This document shows positions 29,351-44,300 of a DNA stretch of 64,000 nt, piece after piece. The translations under genes and the position numbers were made by a program. The notes beneath the pieces were generated by a model. It saw only the letters and a program-made list of their open reading frames with translations, made no database searches and was not told the DNA's origin. The stretch comes from Plecoglossus altivelis. Taxonomy: Eukaryota; Chordata; Actinopteri; Osmeriformes; Plecoglossidae. Numbering within the stretch: the stretch's first letter is position 1; the number at the start of each line of letters is the position of its first letter. Location of the stretch: positions 5,984,187 to 6,048,186 of the forward strand of contig BROE01000022.1 of NCBI GenBank assembly GCA_036571765.1. The letters are read 5' to 3'.

Positions 29351-32300
29351 CACATGTATATTAGTTAGCCTTGAAATGAAAAAAAATTATATGAAAGACT
29401 GAACATTTCACTAACCCCATATCTTCTGTCAATAATGTTGCAAGTGATCTGTTCAAAGTCAGACTTTTTCTTGCTTGCGTCCCTCCTCTCAATGATGTAA
29501 TTTGTGATATCACTGCCTCCATTGTCTTCAGGGGCATCCCAAGTGAGATAGCATGACTCAGCTTTGATATCAGAAACCACAATATTCCGTGGTGGAAGAG
29601 GACGATCTGTAAAAGCATAAAAAACTTGTGTTACCATTGAAAAAAACATGCTACACAAAGCATTTCAAGTTACTGTTTATATATTTTATATTTTACCATT
29701 TCAGAATAGACCGCTTACCTAGGATCTCCACTGTGATAGTGTGATGGGCAGTGCCATGGCAGTTTGTGCCAGTCAATTTGTAGAGCCCTTTGTCTTGTCT
29801 GATAGTCTCAGGGATGCTGATCTTGGTTGTGGCTTTAGTTCTGCTCACTTCCTCTGACTCCATCAGTAGAGTCTCTGTGGGCTTCTCAATGACCACCCCG
29901 TCCTTAGACCATTGAAACACTGGCATGGGAAGGCCACTAACCTCAGCGGGGATATCGATGGCCTCTCCCTTCTTGACAATGATTGCATCCCTCTTGAAGT
30001 GTTTCAAGATTGTAATTGTTGGGGGGACTGAAACAAAAAGAGTTTATATCAACATCATGCAATGCTAATTTAAAAGGCATTATTATTAATTTGAACCTAA
30101 GATAATCAAAAGAATGTCCCTCAAACCTACATCCTGTACAGTAGCTGCTGGGATGTTATTTACCTTCATCATCCTGCATGTTGGCACTGATTGGCTTTGA
30201 AGGGTCCCCTTCTCCAACCTCATTCATAGCCTTCACACGGAATTGATACATGTTGTTCTCAGAGAGGTTTTCAATGGTTGCAGTTGTGCCTGTGATGATC
30301 TGCCGGTTGGCCACTTCAAATTCATTTCCATCATGCCTCATCTTCTCAACATAGTAACCCCTAATAGGACTCCCCCCGTCAGAACGAGGTGGTGTCCAAG
30401 AGAGAGTGATGGTGGTCTTGGTCCTCTCTGTGTAATGCAGTTTCTCTGGTGCAGTGGGTGTGCCTGGAATTATATATTAGAGTTTAGAATACGTTGAAAG
30501 TTCAGATGAGACTTCCTGACAATCTAAATCTTATTATTTCATACTTGACTCCCTTCATACCTTTGGCATCCACAGCGAGGATAGGTCCAATGTCACATGG
30601 AGCTCCAAGACCGTACTTGTTCCTTGCTATTACACGGACCATGTACTCCTCTCCATCGAGCAGACCCTGAATGTCACACTTGCATGCAGCCACTTCAATG
30701 GGTTGTCTGTAGAGTTGCATCTTAGCATCCTTCCTCTCAACCACATAGCCAATGACATCACTGCCACCATTGTCTGCAGGGTCAGCCCAGCTAATGCCAA
30801 TGTTCTTCTTAGTAACAACTGTGGTCTTCAGGTCAACCACAGGTCCAGGAACGTCTAAACAAAAATTAATGGATTTTTATGAATGTAATTTTTCTTAGAA
30901 TATAAACAGAATAACAAATATGACTCTTATTTCTTCCTGACAGAATATTGAGTGTAGACTCACCCATGACATCAACTTTAGTGACAGCTGCCTTGGTTCC
31001 ACTGCTGTTGGTTCCAGTGACTTGGTACTTTCCATGGTCAGTTCTCAGGGCATGCTTGATAAAGAGCACGCTGTTCTTTCCCTGAGTCTCAATGACAACT
31101 CTTTCCTTGTCAGTTTCTGATTCATCCTTGGCCCATTTCACCTCTGGTTGAGGTCTGCCAGTCACAATGGCTGGAAGACGCAGGTTCTCTCCGGCCCGAA
31201 TAATGACTCCATTCTTTACAGAGGCATCAAAGTCAACAATGGGTGGTTCTGAAGGAAGAAAGACATTATAAGTACTATGTCTGTGGTGTTACAGTACATA
31301 CATTTGTTGTGATATATGTAGATATTAAATAGTGTGAATTGATACCTTGAGGTTCTTTGACTGTTACAGGCTCAGTCACCCCTGGCACTCCAGGTCCGCA
31401 ATCGTTAACAGCAATGACACGGACTATATAGTCAGCACCCTCAGTGAGACCAGTCACTGTATACTTGAGCTCCTTGCATCTAAACTCTGTGCTTCGTGTC
31501 CATTCCTTCTCTCCAGCCAGAACCTTCTCAACATGGTACCCAAGGATGTCTCCTCCTCCATTGTACAATGGAGGTACCCAAGCCACATCAATGGAAGTTG
31601 CACCAGTGTCAACAATCCAAGGAGAGGGTGGACCAGGTGGCACTGCAGGATGGGACATGATACGTCTTAGTTCTCATAGTAAAGCTACAGTATGTTCTAA
31701 AGGTAATCATTGTGATGTGCATTAAGACTCACAGATAGGATCCATGGCAATCTGAGGGTCTGTTGGGACACTGAAGGGCCCAGGACCAGCCAAGTTTTCA
31801 GCACAAACTCTGAAAATGTAAGTCAAGCCCTCCATAAGACCCTGAACCTTGACCTCCAGAGAGTTGAACAGGTTACGATTGACCCTCGTCCAGTGCTTGC
31901 TGTTGATCTCCTTCCTCTCAATCCAGTAGCCCAGGATGGGACTGCCGTTGTCTTTGGGTTCATGCCAGGAGATGTGGATACTGTTAGCATTAACCTCTCC
32001 AATCCTAGGCATGTTTGGTGCATCAGGTGGATCTGAGGAAAGAGTAGAAGAAGACACATTTCACATTGTTAGATTTGTAGAAATATTAATAGTGTTAATA
32101 AGAAAGAACAATATATTTTTTGAATACATAATTACCAAATTGATTCTTGGCAACAAGTGGCTCAGAGAGACATGAAGGTCCACAGCCAGATTTGTTTTCA
32201 GCGGTGACACGGAAGATGTACTCCTTTCCTTCAATCAATTTGTTCACAGGGTAAGTGCAGCCCCTAAGGGTTGAGGTCACTGTTATCCAGCCAATCTCAT

Positions 32301-35300
32301 CATTCTTGTTGTCTTTCTTCTCCAGAATGTAGTTCAAGATCTCGCTGCCACCATCATCCAGAGGAGGTTCCCAGTTGCAGATTACAGAAGTGTTTCTGAT
32401 ATCTTCAAATGTGAAGTTCACTGGAGGTCCAGGTTTATCTAGACATCAAACAGATCCCAGTGTCAAAGCAGGCACATACACATACAGTCTAAGCAAATGT
32501 AATCAATACAGTGTAAACAGATGTAATCCATGCACAGCTTGATAGTGGCATTGTCTTACCTAGAACATTGACCTCACAAGAGGCAGTTGCAACTCCGTGA
32601 GAGTTCTCCACCCTGATGGTAAAGCATCCATGGTCTACTCTCACAGATTCACGCACCATGATAGCTGTTTGGCCCTTCTTGGAATGGTCAAAAGAGAGAC
32701 GCTGCAGGAGTGGAGTTACAAACACCTCCTCAGGTTCAGGCACCTTAGACTTGGTCTTCTTCTTAACCACTAGGGGTTGCGGTTTCTTGACTGGCTCCTT
32801 GGTGACATCTTCATTCTCCCTCAGCCAGGTCACCGTGGGGTAAGGAGAACCAGAGATAAAGGCATCCAGGCGGATTTCCTCTCCTTTTCGGACGCACAGG
32901 CCAGATTGCAGGCGTGCGTGGAGGTTGACCTTGGGAGCGTCTGAAACACGTTAAGTGCGATGTTATGTTATTATTGACTTTTAAGGTTTTAATGCATCAC
33001 AAAATGGCCGTCCGAATGGTTGATAAATCCTATCCTTACCAACAGCATCGCAAGCCTTAATCAGTGGAGTGCTGCGAGATGGTTCACTAACGCCAGCAGC
33101 ATTCTCAGCCCTGACACGGAACTGGTACTCCATTCCTTCAGTTAGGTCAGGTACAACATAGGAGAAACCAGGCACCAAGGATGGGTTGATCCTCTGGAAT
33201 CGGTCTCCCTCTTTTTCAATCTTCTCCAGAATGTACCCCGTGATAACACATCCGCCATCATATTCTGGTGCTTTCCATTTTACAGTGATGGATTTTGATG
33301 TTGGGTTATAAGCCTCAACCTCAATGGGTGGATCTGGCTTCTCTGTAATTTAGTAAGGAAAGTGGAGAATTATAGCAAATATACATGACAGCAAGTAATA
33401 AGGTAAGGACAGGGGCACACAATTGCAGTCATGTTCTGAATACTGTGACATTAATACATCCAAAATACAAATCTTTAATTTTCATTATTTGAAGGAGCTG
33501 TACAAATATTACGTTTTATTTCCTCGGTGATGACAGGGTTGCGAAGATCTAGGAACACTCCCGCTCCAACTTTGTTGACAGCCTTCACCCTGAAGTGATA
33601 CTCGCAGTTGAGGAAGAGATCCTTAACCTGGTGCGTCAGGACATTCTCTCCTGACATCACAGGCATGTAGGTCTTCTTAGAGGCCTCTCTGCGCTCCAGG
33701 ACATAGCTTAGAATGGGGCTACCTCCATCATCCTCTGGAGCCTCCCATGACATTTTGCAGGAGTTACTGGTTATGTCACTGGCACTAATATCCTTGCACT
33801 GGCCAGGAAGACCTGAAACAATGACATTGTAAAACAGTCACATTCATTATCTACTAAATCTAGAGATATTTTATATAATCTGCGAGTTTAATACCAGCAA
33901 AAAGGTCTTACCGATAACTTTAACATTGATGACTCCAGTTGCTGTTCCGAGAGTATTCTCCAAAGTGACGTTGTATGCACCAGCATCACCACGTACACAC
34001 TTCAACAGCTCCAAGTGAACACTGTTGAGCTCACAGGTCATGGTGAGTCTATCGTCAGCCTTGCACTCCACTGTGTCCTTCTGCCACACCATCTTTGGTT
34101 TGGGAATGGCTCTGTAAGGGATGTTGATGTGGAGTTTCTCACCCTCAACAACAACAATGTCTTGGGCCTGTAGATCCATTGTAGGTATACCTGGGAAAAG
34201 GAGACACCGTAATTGCAAGTTTTCCATATTTCCAAAATTGCAATTGTTTTACACATATTGACCAAAGTACACTTACAGTCAGGGTCCTTGGCAAACACCT
34301 TGTCAGAGATTGCAGAGGGGTCACTGACACCGATGGAGTTGATGGCACGAACCCTGAGGACGTACTGTTTCTCTGGGATAATTCCCTCCTCTACCTTGTA
34401 CATAAGCTCCTTAATTGGACGAGAGTTGACTCTCATCCACTTTTCTGTGCCAGCTTCAGAAATTTCCACATGGTATCCTGTGATGTGGCTGCCTCCGTTC
34501 TTTGCTGGGACTTTCCAGGTGATGGAAATATGCTCCCTGCTGGCGTCAGGAATAGCCAGATCAAGAGGAGGAGATGGAGGACCTTGGAGAAAAAGAAAGT
34601 ACAACATCTATGTGTAGTTTGGCTTTTATTTGAATAACGAACAAAGTAAAAGGCTATGGCCACTAACTTACTTGTTGGATCTTCAATTGTGAGTATCTCA
34701 GTAGGTTCACTGGGATGTCCAACACCAGCCTCATTCTCAGCTCGGACTTGGAACTGTACCTCAGTTCCTTCATCCACGTCAGTTACTTTGTACTTGCATT
34801 CAGCGCTTGGTGTCTTGCCAGACTTCACCCACCGGGTTGCTAACTTCTCTTTCTTCTCAATCACATACCTATAAAATACATCATGTGTTAAAATGTGAAT
34901 GATATTAATATGATTCAGAAAAGGTAGTCCTGACGTTGTCTTGCATACTTTGTAATGGGTCTTCCACCATTGCTTTTTGGCGCCTCCCATTTCAGTTCAA
35001 CGTGTCTCTTAGAGACCTCCACCACAGTCAAGGCGTATGGTGGCCCAGGAGTGGCTAGAAAAAACACCACATCATTTTTAATATAAAAGTACACCATTTC
35101 CTATGGTAGCATACCATATGTCAAATCCTATATAACTTGAACTTACTGAAGGTGTCTTTAGCCAGTACTGCGTCTTCTAGTTCACAGTAATCACTCTGTC
35201 CAACTGCATTCTCAGCTGCCACACGGAATACGTACAGTGAGCCCTCGTTAAGAGGAGTCACAGTGTACTTAGTCTCCTTTACAGTGGTGTCTACTGTCTG

Positions 35301-38300
35301 CCAGGTTTTGCGTCTGACATCCCTCTTCTCAACTAAGTAGTTGGTGATTGGTGAACCACCATCATTGTCTGGAACAGCCCACTTCAAGTCAGCATTGATC
35401 TTAGTAATGTTGGCCACCTCAAGCCAGCGAGGAGCTGATGGAGGGTCTGGAACAGAAGATCAAAAAGTCATTATGTCAGATGCATAATACACTCTGAATA
35501 CATGGGAGATTGAGGAGAATTCTATTGAGTACGCCTTCAATAGACGGTGTGACTTACAGAGTCTCTCCTTGCAGACTACAGGATCGCTTGGATCACTGGG
35601 TTCACTCTCTCCAGCCACATTGACAGCCTTGACTCTGAAGGAGTACTCCTGCTTCTCCATAAGCCCCTTCAGGAAGTGTTCTGTTGTTGGGATATCGTCT
35701 GCTACACGAACCCACTCTTCAGTTCCTGTCTTCTGAAGTTCAATAATGTAGGACTCAATCTTGGCCCCACCATCATGCTCGGGCCTAGTCCATTGTAGGC
35801 AGGCTGACGTCTTGGCAATGTCTTTGATGTATGGTTTACCAGGGGCCCATGGAGGATCTAGAACACAGCGTGGGTTTATAAGAATGTGTTTTCTTGACTT
35901 TCAACCACAGTATATATTTCAATAATACTTCAATGCTGCAAAACACACCAATTGGATCTTTAACCAAGATTGGATCAGTTTCAGTGCTTGGCTTTCCAGG
36001 TCCTGCGAGATTCTCTGCCAATACACGGAATCTGTACTTCTTCTTGGTAGGCAGTCCCTTCACCCTGAAATGAAAATAGAAACAAACTTAGTAACACTGT
36101 AAAACAATATATCTGTGCTACTAACCATTGCCCTTGACCAGACCTACCTAAAGGTGGTGTCCTTAATAGGCAACTTGTTGCATCTGATCCATTTGTCATG
36201 TTCTGGATCAAACTTCTCCACCCAGTAGCCAGTGATAGGACTACCGCCGTCCTCATCAGGCTCATACCAGGTGAGAGTCAGGGAGTCCTTGGCAATGTCA
36301 GAGTGCTGCACTCTTGAAGGAGCACCAGGAGGATCTAAAACAACAGCATTTCATGGATAAACTACAAAATCTAGTTGTACACAGTATTATGCATTTATGT
36401 ATTCTATATACATTATCATTCATACGTTTGGACACACCCTCCCATTTAAATGAATGGGAGAATGTGTCCAAACTTTTGACTGGTAGTGTAGAAACTGTAT
36501 CTTTACAACAAAAACGTACCAAAGGCGTATTTAGCAATAATTGGCACATGCTCCGCAGGGGCTCCAATGCCATACTGGTTTTCTGCCTGAACTCTAAAGA
36601 CATATTCCTTCAGAGGCGTAAGCTTCTGGGCGTGGAACGTCGTTTGCTTCACAGTCGAAGACAATTTCTGCCACTCTTCTTTGTCAGCAGCACGTTTCTC
36701 AACGATGTAGTTTGTGACCACTGAACCGCCATCATCTCTTGGAGGGTTCCAGGCCAGGAAGCAGGACACATTGGTGATGTCAGAGATGTCAAAGGCAGCT
36801 GGAGGACCTGGCTTGTCTGTTGGGTAAGATGAAGAGGAAAACAGAGGAATTATTCATATGTTCAAAGTTGTGGATACTTAGCTCAGTACATAGGTTTAAT
36901 GCACACAAGAGATCATTGTACCAAGAATGTTGACATCAACAGTTGCAGTTGCACGACCACTGCTGTTGACAGCTTCAATGATGTACGTTGCAGTGTCCTC
37001 TCTTATAGTTTTGGCAATGGATAGTGTGGAATGACCAGGCTTGGTGTCAATGGCAACACGGTCATCTCCCTTCAAGAGCAGGTCAGCTTTGGTCCATTTC
37101 ACTTTGGGGTCTGGTTTTCCAAGCACATCAGCTGGGAGCTCAATCTTTGTTCCAGCCCTGGCAGTAAGTCCAGCAATCAGCTTCACGTCCAGCTGAATCT
37201 CTGGAGGTTCTGTTTGGATAAAATAATATATAACTAGTGAGCTATTGCATACATGATCAAGTCATTTGCATTGGGACATTATGAAATACAGTTGTACCTT
37301 TTGGATCCACAGCCAGGATTTCATCTGTAGCCCTGCATGGATTGCCAGCTCCCAGTCTGTTGACAGCTCTTACACGATAGGCATACCACTGTCCTTCAGT
37401 CAAACCAGTCACCTGGAACCTGAGGAAGGCACCACAATATTTAGTTCTGTGTAATCTGTGTAGTCTGTCATCAGTAATAAGGTTTAATGTAGTATGGATA
37501 GGGTTAGATACCGTAATGTAGAAGTTAACTTACTTCAGCTCAGGCAGGGGTTCACCACAAGGCTCCCATTTGTCTGTGCCTCGTTGACACTTATCGACAA
37601 CGTAGCCTTTGATGTTTGCACCTCCATCATATTTAGGTGGCTCCCAGAACAGGAAGATACCTTTGGCTGACTTGTCCCTCCATTTCAGATTCTCAGGGGG
37701 GTCTGGCACAGCTGTTAACCAAATTTTTATGTTGTATTGAATGGTCCATTAGAAACAGCTGGAAGAACACATGGTATTGTGTAATACTCACTGGCTGGAG
37801 AGGACACATTGACTGGCTCATCGATGTAGGCAGGCTCTCCTGGGCCACACTTGTTGCAAGCAGTAACACTGAAAAGATACTCCTTGCCTTCAATGACATC
37901 TGAGACAGTGTACTCCAGATCCATGACATTGATGGCAACCTAAAAAAGTCACCACAAGATGAAATTCAACAAATGATTTTGTCAGCAACAATGGAATGAC
38001 TGTTCAAAGTGGCTAAGATGGTGTATAACAGTAATGGGTTTATAATATAATGTACCTTGACCCAGGTCTTGCGAGAGACTTCACGTTTTTCGATTTGGTA
38101 TCCAGAGACTGGGCTTCCCCCATCATGTTCTGGCGCCTCCCACATCAAATGCACATGATGTCTCGTAACCTCTGCTACTTTGAAGTCTTTTGGTGCACTT
38201 GGGGATGCTTAAAAAAACATAACATAACAAAGTGTAAATAAAGAAGAAATATTTTAAAGGTTTGTTTCTATTGTGCTGTAATAAAGGGTAAATGGCTATA

Positions 38301-41300
38301 TTCGTTGCAGCACTTACCAATGACATTAACTTCAATCTCTCCTGAGACAGAGGATACGTCATTTTCCAGCTGCAGGGTGTATGTTCCCTTGTCTGGACGC
38401 ACACTGGGGGTGATGACAAGCTCTGTGAAGCCACTCTTTGTAACCATGGATACACGGTCACCAGCGGTCAACTCCTTGTCTCCAAAACTCCATTTAGCTT
38501 TGGGTGTTGGATATCCAGAGATTGGGACACGGATTGTGAGAGCGTGAGGAACAATGACCTCCAGGCCGTTCTTGAATGCACTGAGGTCCATTGCAGGGGA
38601 AACTGGAATGAAAAGAAAATTGCATGTGTTACCACACTGTCATAGATATTTTACAATCAATATATTCAGAGGAATACTTGTACTGAGGACTAATATGTAA
38701 TAATGTACCATGTATATCGTCAGCCAAGACAGGTCCAAGTTTATCAGCTGGATCAGACATTCCAGCTGCATTCTCAGCAAAGACTTTGTAGTGGTACTTT
38801 TGACTCTGCTTCAGACCAGTCACCTGCATCACAAACATCCTTTATGAACACATTCCCAACTTAACAGGATTAGCATATACTTATATATTTATACACATAC
38901 ATCTAGTAGAAAGTGTCAGTGGTACCTTGTAGTACAGGTCCTGGCAGAGCCTAGCATTGCATCTCAGCCACTTGTCTGTTCCATCCTCACACTTCTCGAT
39001 GATATAGCCTGTGATCATGCTGCCTCCATTGCTCATGGGAGTTTCCCAGGTTAGTTGAACTGAGTTCTTTGTTGGATCACTGTAGTTGAAGTTAAGTGGT
39101 GGACTCGGTCTCTCTGTAAATCAAGAGTATTTCTTAAATGGTCACTGCTGTGCAATTGCTTGTGTATTCAATTAAAAGAACCTTCATGCAACTCACCAAT
39201 GGGGTCCATGATCTTCACTGGATCTGTGGCAGCACTTGGTTTACCAAGTCCTGCTTTGTTTTCAGCTTTGACTCTGAAGATGTATTCCTTGTTTTCAACC
39301 ACATCATTAAGAGTGGCAGAGCGGTCCTCTGCCTTGCAGACCATGGCAGCTTCCCATTTTACGGACGTCCTGTCACGGAGCTCAATGACGTAGGAGGTAA
39401 CCTCAGATCCACCATCGAAAAGTGGAGGTTTCCAGGTAATAGTTGCACCAAACCTGTTCACAACTCCAACCATAACATTCTCAGGAGCTTCAGGCACATC
39501 TGCAAGAGACATAAAATACATCTTGTCAACTTATTATCAAAATATTGTATTCACTGTAATATTGGGGCAGATTATTTTACTTTTGTGTGGTGTTGTAAAA
39601 TATGTTATGGCTATTGCCCAGTGCTTACCAAACTTGTTCTTAGCCTGGACAGCTGTGTCTGTCTTAACTGTCTCGCCACTGCCCACTCTGTTGCGAGCAC
39701 AGACACGGAACAGGTACATGGAGTCCCTCTGTAGTCCGCTGACGCAGTATTCAGGAGTGTCAGCGCGATCAGTGGCCACGGTCCATGTCTTGCGCTTGAT
39801 ATCACGCCTCTCTACCACGTAGGCAATGATCTTGCTGCCACCATCACTTTCTGGTTCATCCCAGGCCAAGCTCACCTCACCATCAGCAGTGTCAACCACC
39901 TTTAGGTTCTTCACAGGTCCAGGGACATCTGAAAACCACATATATTTGATTAGTTACTGGTCTTTGCATTTATTCATCCAAGTTCAAATGTATAACTTCA
40001 TATTTGTAGTTTTATCAGAAAATGTTGGTGATTAGATAAGAGCAGGTTCTGACTTTGAGACTCAACCTTTATTTGACTTACCAATAACATCTAGGTTGAT
40101 GAACGCCTCTCCCTGTCCGTGTTTGTTCTTGATAATGATCTTATACCTTCCTTGATCATTTTTACTGGGACTCTTCAGTCTGTATTCTGTCTTGTCTGTA
40201 GAGGTGTCAATGTTCTGCACTGGCAAACTGATATCATTGTACAACCACTCAGCCTCTGCACGAGGATAGGCATCATAAGGAATTGTCATGACGAAGGGTT
40301 TCCCAGCATCAGTCACCAGGTTCTGGTCGGTGGTCTTGATCTTTGGCACAGCTGGAATTGGAAAAAAAGGAATCAGATAGATATAAATACTGTAAAAAAT
40401 AATTAAAACTCAATTACATTACAAGCGCTTGCTGAGAAAATCATGTGTATGTTTGTGGATAATGAGTTGCGACAGCTAACGTAAAGACATTACAATGATA
40501 GCCAGTTCAACACGTTCTGACATACCTGCCAGCTCCAGCTTAGCTCTGGCATCCTTTTCCTTTGCAACGATTCTGTACTCTCCCTGGTCACGGGGCCTAA
40601 TCTCACACACTTGCAGTCTGTGGACCTTTCCTTCACTTATCATCTGGTACTTGTCTCCCTGGACAATGATCATGTTGTTCCTCATCCATTTCACCTCAAC
40701 TCTGTCTTTGTTGAGCTCCACCTCGAACAGAATGTCTGAACCTGGAGGCTCAAACACATCTGCTGGGGGTCTGATGATCTCCACAGGGGTTTCTGTGAAG
40801 AAGCATTACAGATGTTAGACACACAGTTTATAACATCTTGATGAGGAGTTTAAACCAATCATTATGTTAGGGAGGCACAGAAAAATGAAGGACTTGCCTT
40901 CAACGAAGAGTCTGGCCCGGGATCGCCTATCATCCACTCCACAGGCGTATTCGCACTCATCATCCGGCCTGCACTCCTTGATGCGCAATTTGCAGATCTT
41001 GCCATCTTTCTCAAACTTGTATCTGTTGAACATATGAAGATGAATATTGTTTGACAACTTCCTAAAACGAAGCCCCCTTGGTTTCAAATTTAATTAAAAG
41101 TCACAAGCAAAATATTGTGAAACAACAGCTAGTTAGAGGTCATTTATGAAGTACCTGGGACCCTCTCTGATCTCACGTCCGTTCCTGTACCATCTGACCG
41201 CAGCCTTCTCTTTAGACAGCTTGCAAGTGAACTCTGCCTCCTCAAACTCAGTGATCGTCTGGTCTTTGAGTTGTGTGGAAAAGTCTGTGGGTGCCTCACT

Positions 41301-44300
41301 GATGATGAGCTCAGCGGTGCATTTGGCATCACCGACAACTGCGGTGTATTCACCCTCATCATCCATAAGGCAGTCCTTGATGGTCAGGGTGTGCTTGTCT
41401 TTGTCTACCCTGTACAGGATGCGCTTGCTGAGGGTAACCTCCTGGCCAGCCTTCATCCACTTAACCTTGACATCAGGTCGGTTCACCTTGCATGTAAAGA
41501 CAATAGTCTTTTTCTCTTGAGTATCAATGTCTTCGATAGGCTCCAAAAACTTGAGTTTCTCCTCTGTAATTTCAAAAGACACAACATGAATTAGACATTA
41601 ACGCTGAAAAAAGCGTGGATGAAGTGACCCATTTGCATTAGTGAATAAATGGCACTCACCTTGTACAGTAGCACTGGCTGAACTCTTTGCATGTTCGCCG
41701 CGCTGGTTGGTTAGTGTAATAGTGTAGGTACATTCATCTGTCCTTTGGGCATCCTTGATCCTCAGAGAAAAGACATTGTCTTTCTGGATCATGATGTACT
41801 TGCTGCTCTCAAACATAGTCTCTTCTTTCTTCAGCCACTTTGCTTTGGCTCCCTCAGTGTTCACCTCACAGTTAAAGACAATCTCATGTCCTTCCTTCAC
41901 TTGAGTATCTTTGATGGGTGTAATGATCCTGAGTTTCTCTGTTGTAAGAAAGAAGTTAAGATGCATTATTTTCCTTCATACGCATCTCTTTTGTGCATAT
42001 GTTTGAGGAAAGCACACACAGGTGTTGTATAATACTTACCAATGACATACAACTCAGCTGAAGCTTTGGTGGAACCAATGAAAGCAACATAGCTTCCTTC
42101 ATCCTTAGGTTCACATGTCTTTACAATAAGTGCTCTCCTCTTCCCATCACAGACAATGTCGTATTTGTCCCCGGCAGTAATCTCCTTGTCGTTCTTAAAC
42201 CATTTGACTTCATAAGTGTCTTTGGAAACTGAGCATACAAACTCAGCCTTTTCTCCTTCAACCACTTCCTGACTCTGAGGCCTGGCAATAAACTCAGCCG
42301 CTAGTTCTGGAGGAAACAAAAATATTGTTACACTCAAAAGACTTTCTGAATAATATTATACACATATATCATTTTTAGTTTGAATGACATTTCACACTTT
42401 CAGAAGGGTGTTAAAAGTAAAGTGTATGTCCTTGCCATTCAACTTCAGCGTAGCTGATGTCTTGGAGTTTGATAGTCTGCAGTTGTACTCTCCAGCATCA
42501 TCCATTTTGAGATCCTGGATAATAAGAATTCTCTTCTTTCCATCTGCAATTTGTTCATATCTTCCTCCCTCAGGCAGCTCCTGGTCTCCCTTGTACCAGG
42601 TGACCTCAGCACTGGGCTTGGATACCTCACAGATCATTTTCACGCTGTCTGTCTCTGTTCCTTCCACGTTAGACAGGTTCTTTGAGAACCTAGCCTCTTC
42701 CTCTGCAAGGGTAACAGATTGTAGTCAACAAATGGATCTACAATACGTCTCTTGTAGAATGGTAAAATAATAACACTTACCAATGACAGTCAGCATGCCA
42801 GAGGATTTTGAGGTCTTGGCATCACATTCATATTCAGCTTCATCATCAAAGACTGACTTTGTGATGATGAGAATGCGCTGGAGACCCTTGGCAATGATTT
42901 CATACTTCTTTCCTTTTCTGATCTCATTACCATCCTTGAACCAGCGCACCTTTTTTAACAGAACAAACCTATGTTATTACATCTGAAAGCTTTATAGTTG
43001 GTCAGACATGGTCACAAGTCGTGGCATTAGCACTTTCTGGTGGTTGATCACACAATTCTCACCTTTGCAGACTCACGAGACACCTCACACTCAAATCTTG
43101 CAGATTCCTTCTCTTTGACTTCAACGTCATGAAGTGGTTTAGAGAACTCAACATGAGGAGCTGTAAGCATATGATCATATTTTTCATTTTGGAAATCATT
43201 TTGGATACCCGTCAGAAAACAGCATTTTGTTAGCGATAAAAGTACTACTTACGCTCAACATTCAGGAATGCAGATGTTTTGAATTCCTTGGCGTCACAGG
43301 TATATGTCTTAGAATCATCAAGTGTACAGCCTTGAATGATTAGTTTTCTCTTGCAGCCATCAGCAACCATTTCATGTTTCTTAGTTTTGCGGATCTCCTG
43401 TCCATCTCTGAACCATCTCACTTCAGCCTTTTCTCTGGAAACTTCGCATTCCAGAATAGCAGTGGCCTCCTCTTCCACAGTCTGGTCCTCCAAAGGTTTG
43501 GTGAACTCAACTGGTGGCTCTATTTAGGGAATGATCAAATAATTACAAGTTAAAAAATTACTTCAACTACATTACAGTTTTAAATCATTTGAAAAGATCA
43601 ACATACTGGGTAGCAACTAAGCAAAAGTGTGAATTATAAAGCCCTTTCCTTGTCAGTGAGGGCATTAAACATATAATGGTAATCACTTACCATTAACTGT
43701 AAGTTTGGCCTGAGTGTGGAAGTCCTTAGCAGTGAGTTTTACCTCTCCAGCTTCTGATAGTTTGACATCTCTGAGAGTAAGAGCGTGAACTTTACCCTCA
43801 GCGCGGGTTACAACCTATTAAAAAAAAGCACATTGATGCAAACAATTCTATAAGCTTGCTAAATGCATGCTATACACATGCTATACACACAAGTCACTAT
43901 ACTATGTCTCTTAGAACTGCACTTGACAGTAAAAATAGCTTTGAGAAATGCAAGCATGATAGGACAGCCTACTGTTATCACAAACAGATAGAGGTTCCTC
44001 TGAGCCTAGGCCCTTATATGTACAGTTTAAAAAACATGTTAAACTAATTCAACAGAGTGTTTATCTGATATGTAAAACTGCAAGAATGTACATTTTGTTA
44101 TACTATCAGAAATTTAATATAATGTGTGACAAATTAGCTGACTAATAAAACCAGCCTTCTAAAGTTGATAATCACACTGATTTTGTAGTCTTATGCACTC
44201 ACCCTGTCACTTTCTACCATCTTTGTGCTTCCAAGGAACCATTCTACAACGATTCCCTCATAAGACAGCTCACAGTCAAAGGTTGCAGTTTCTCCAGCTG

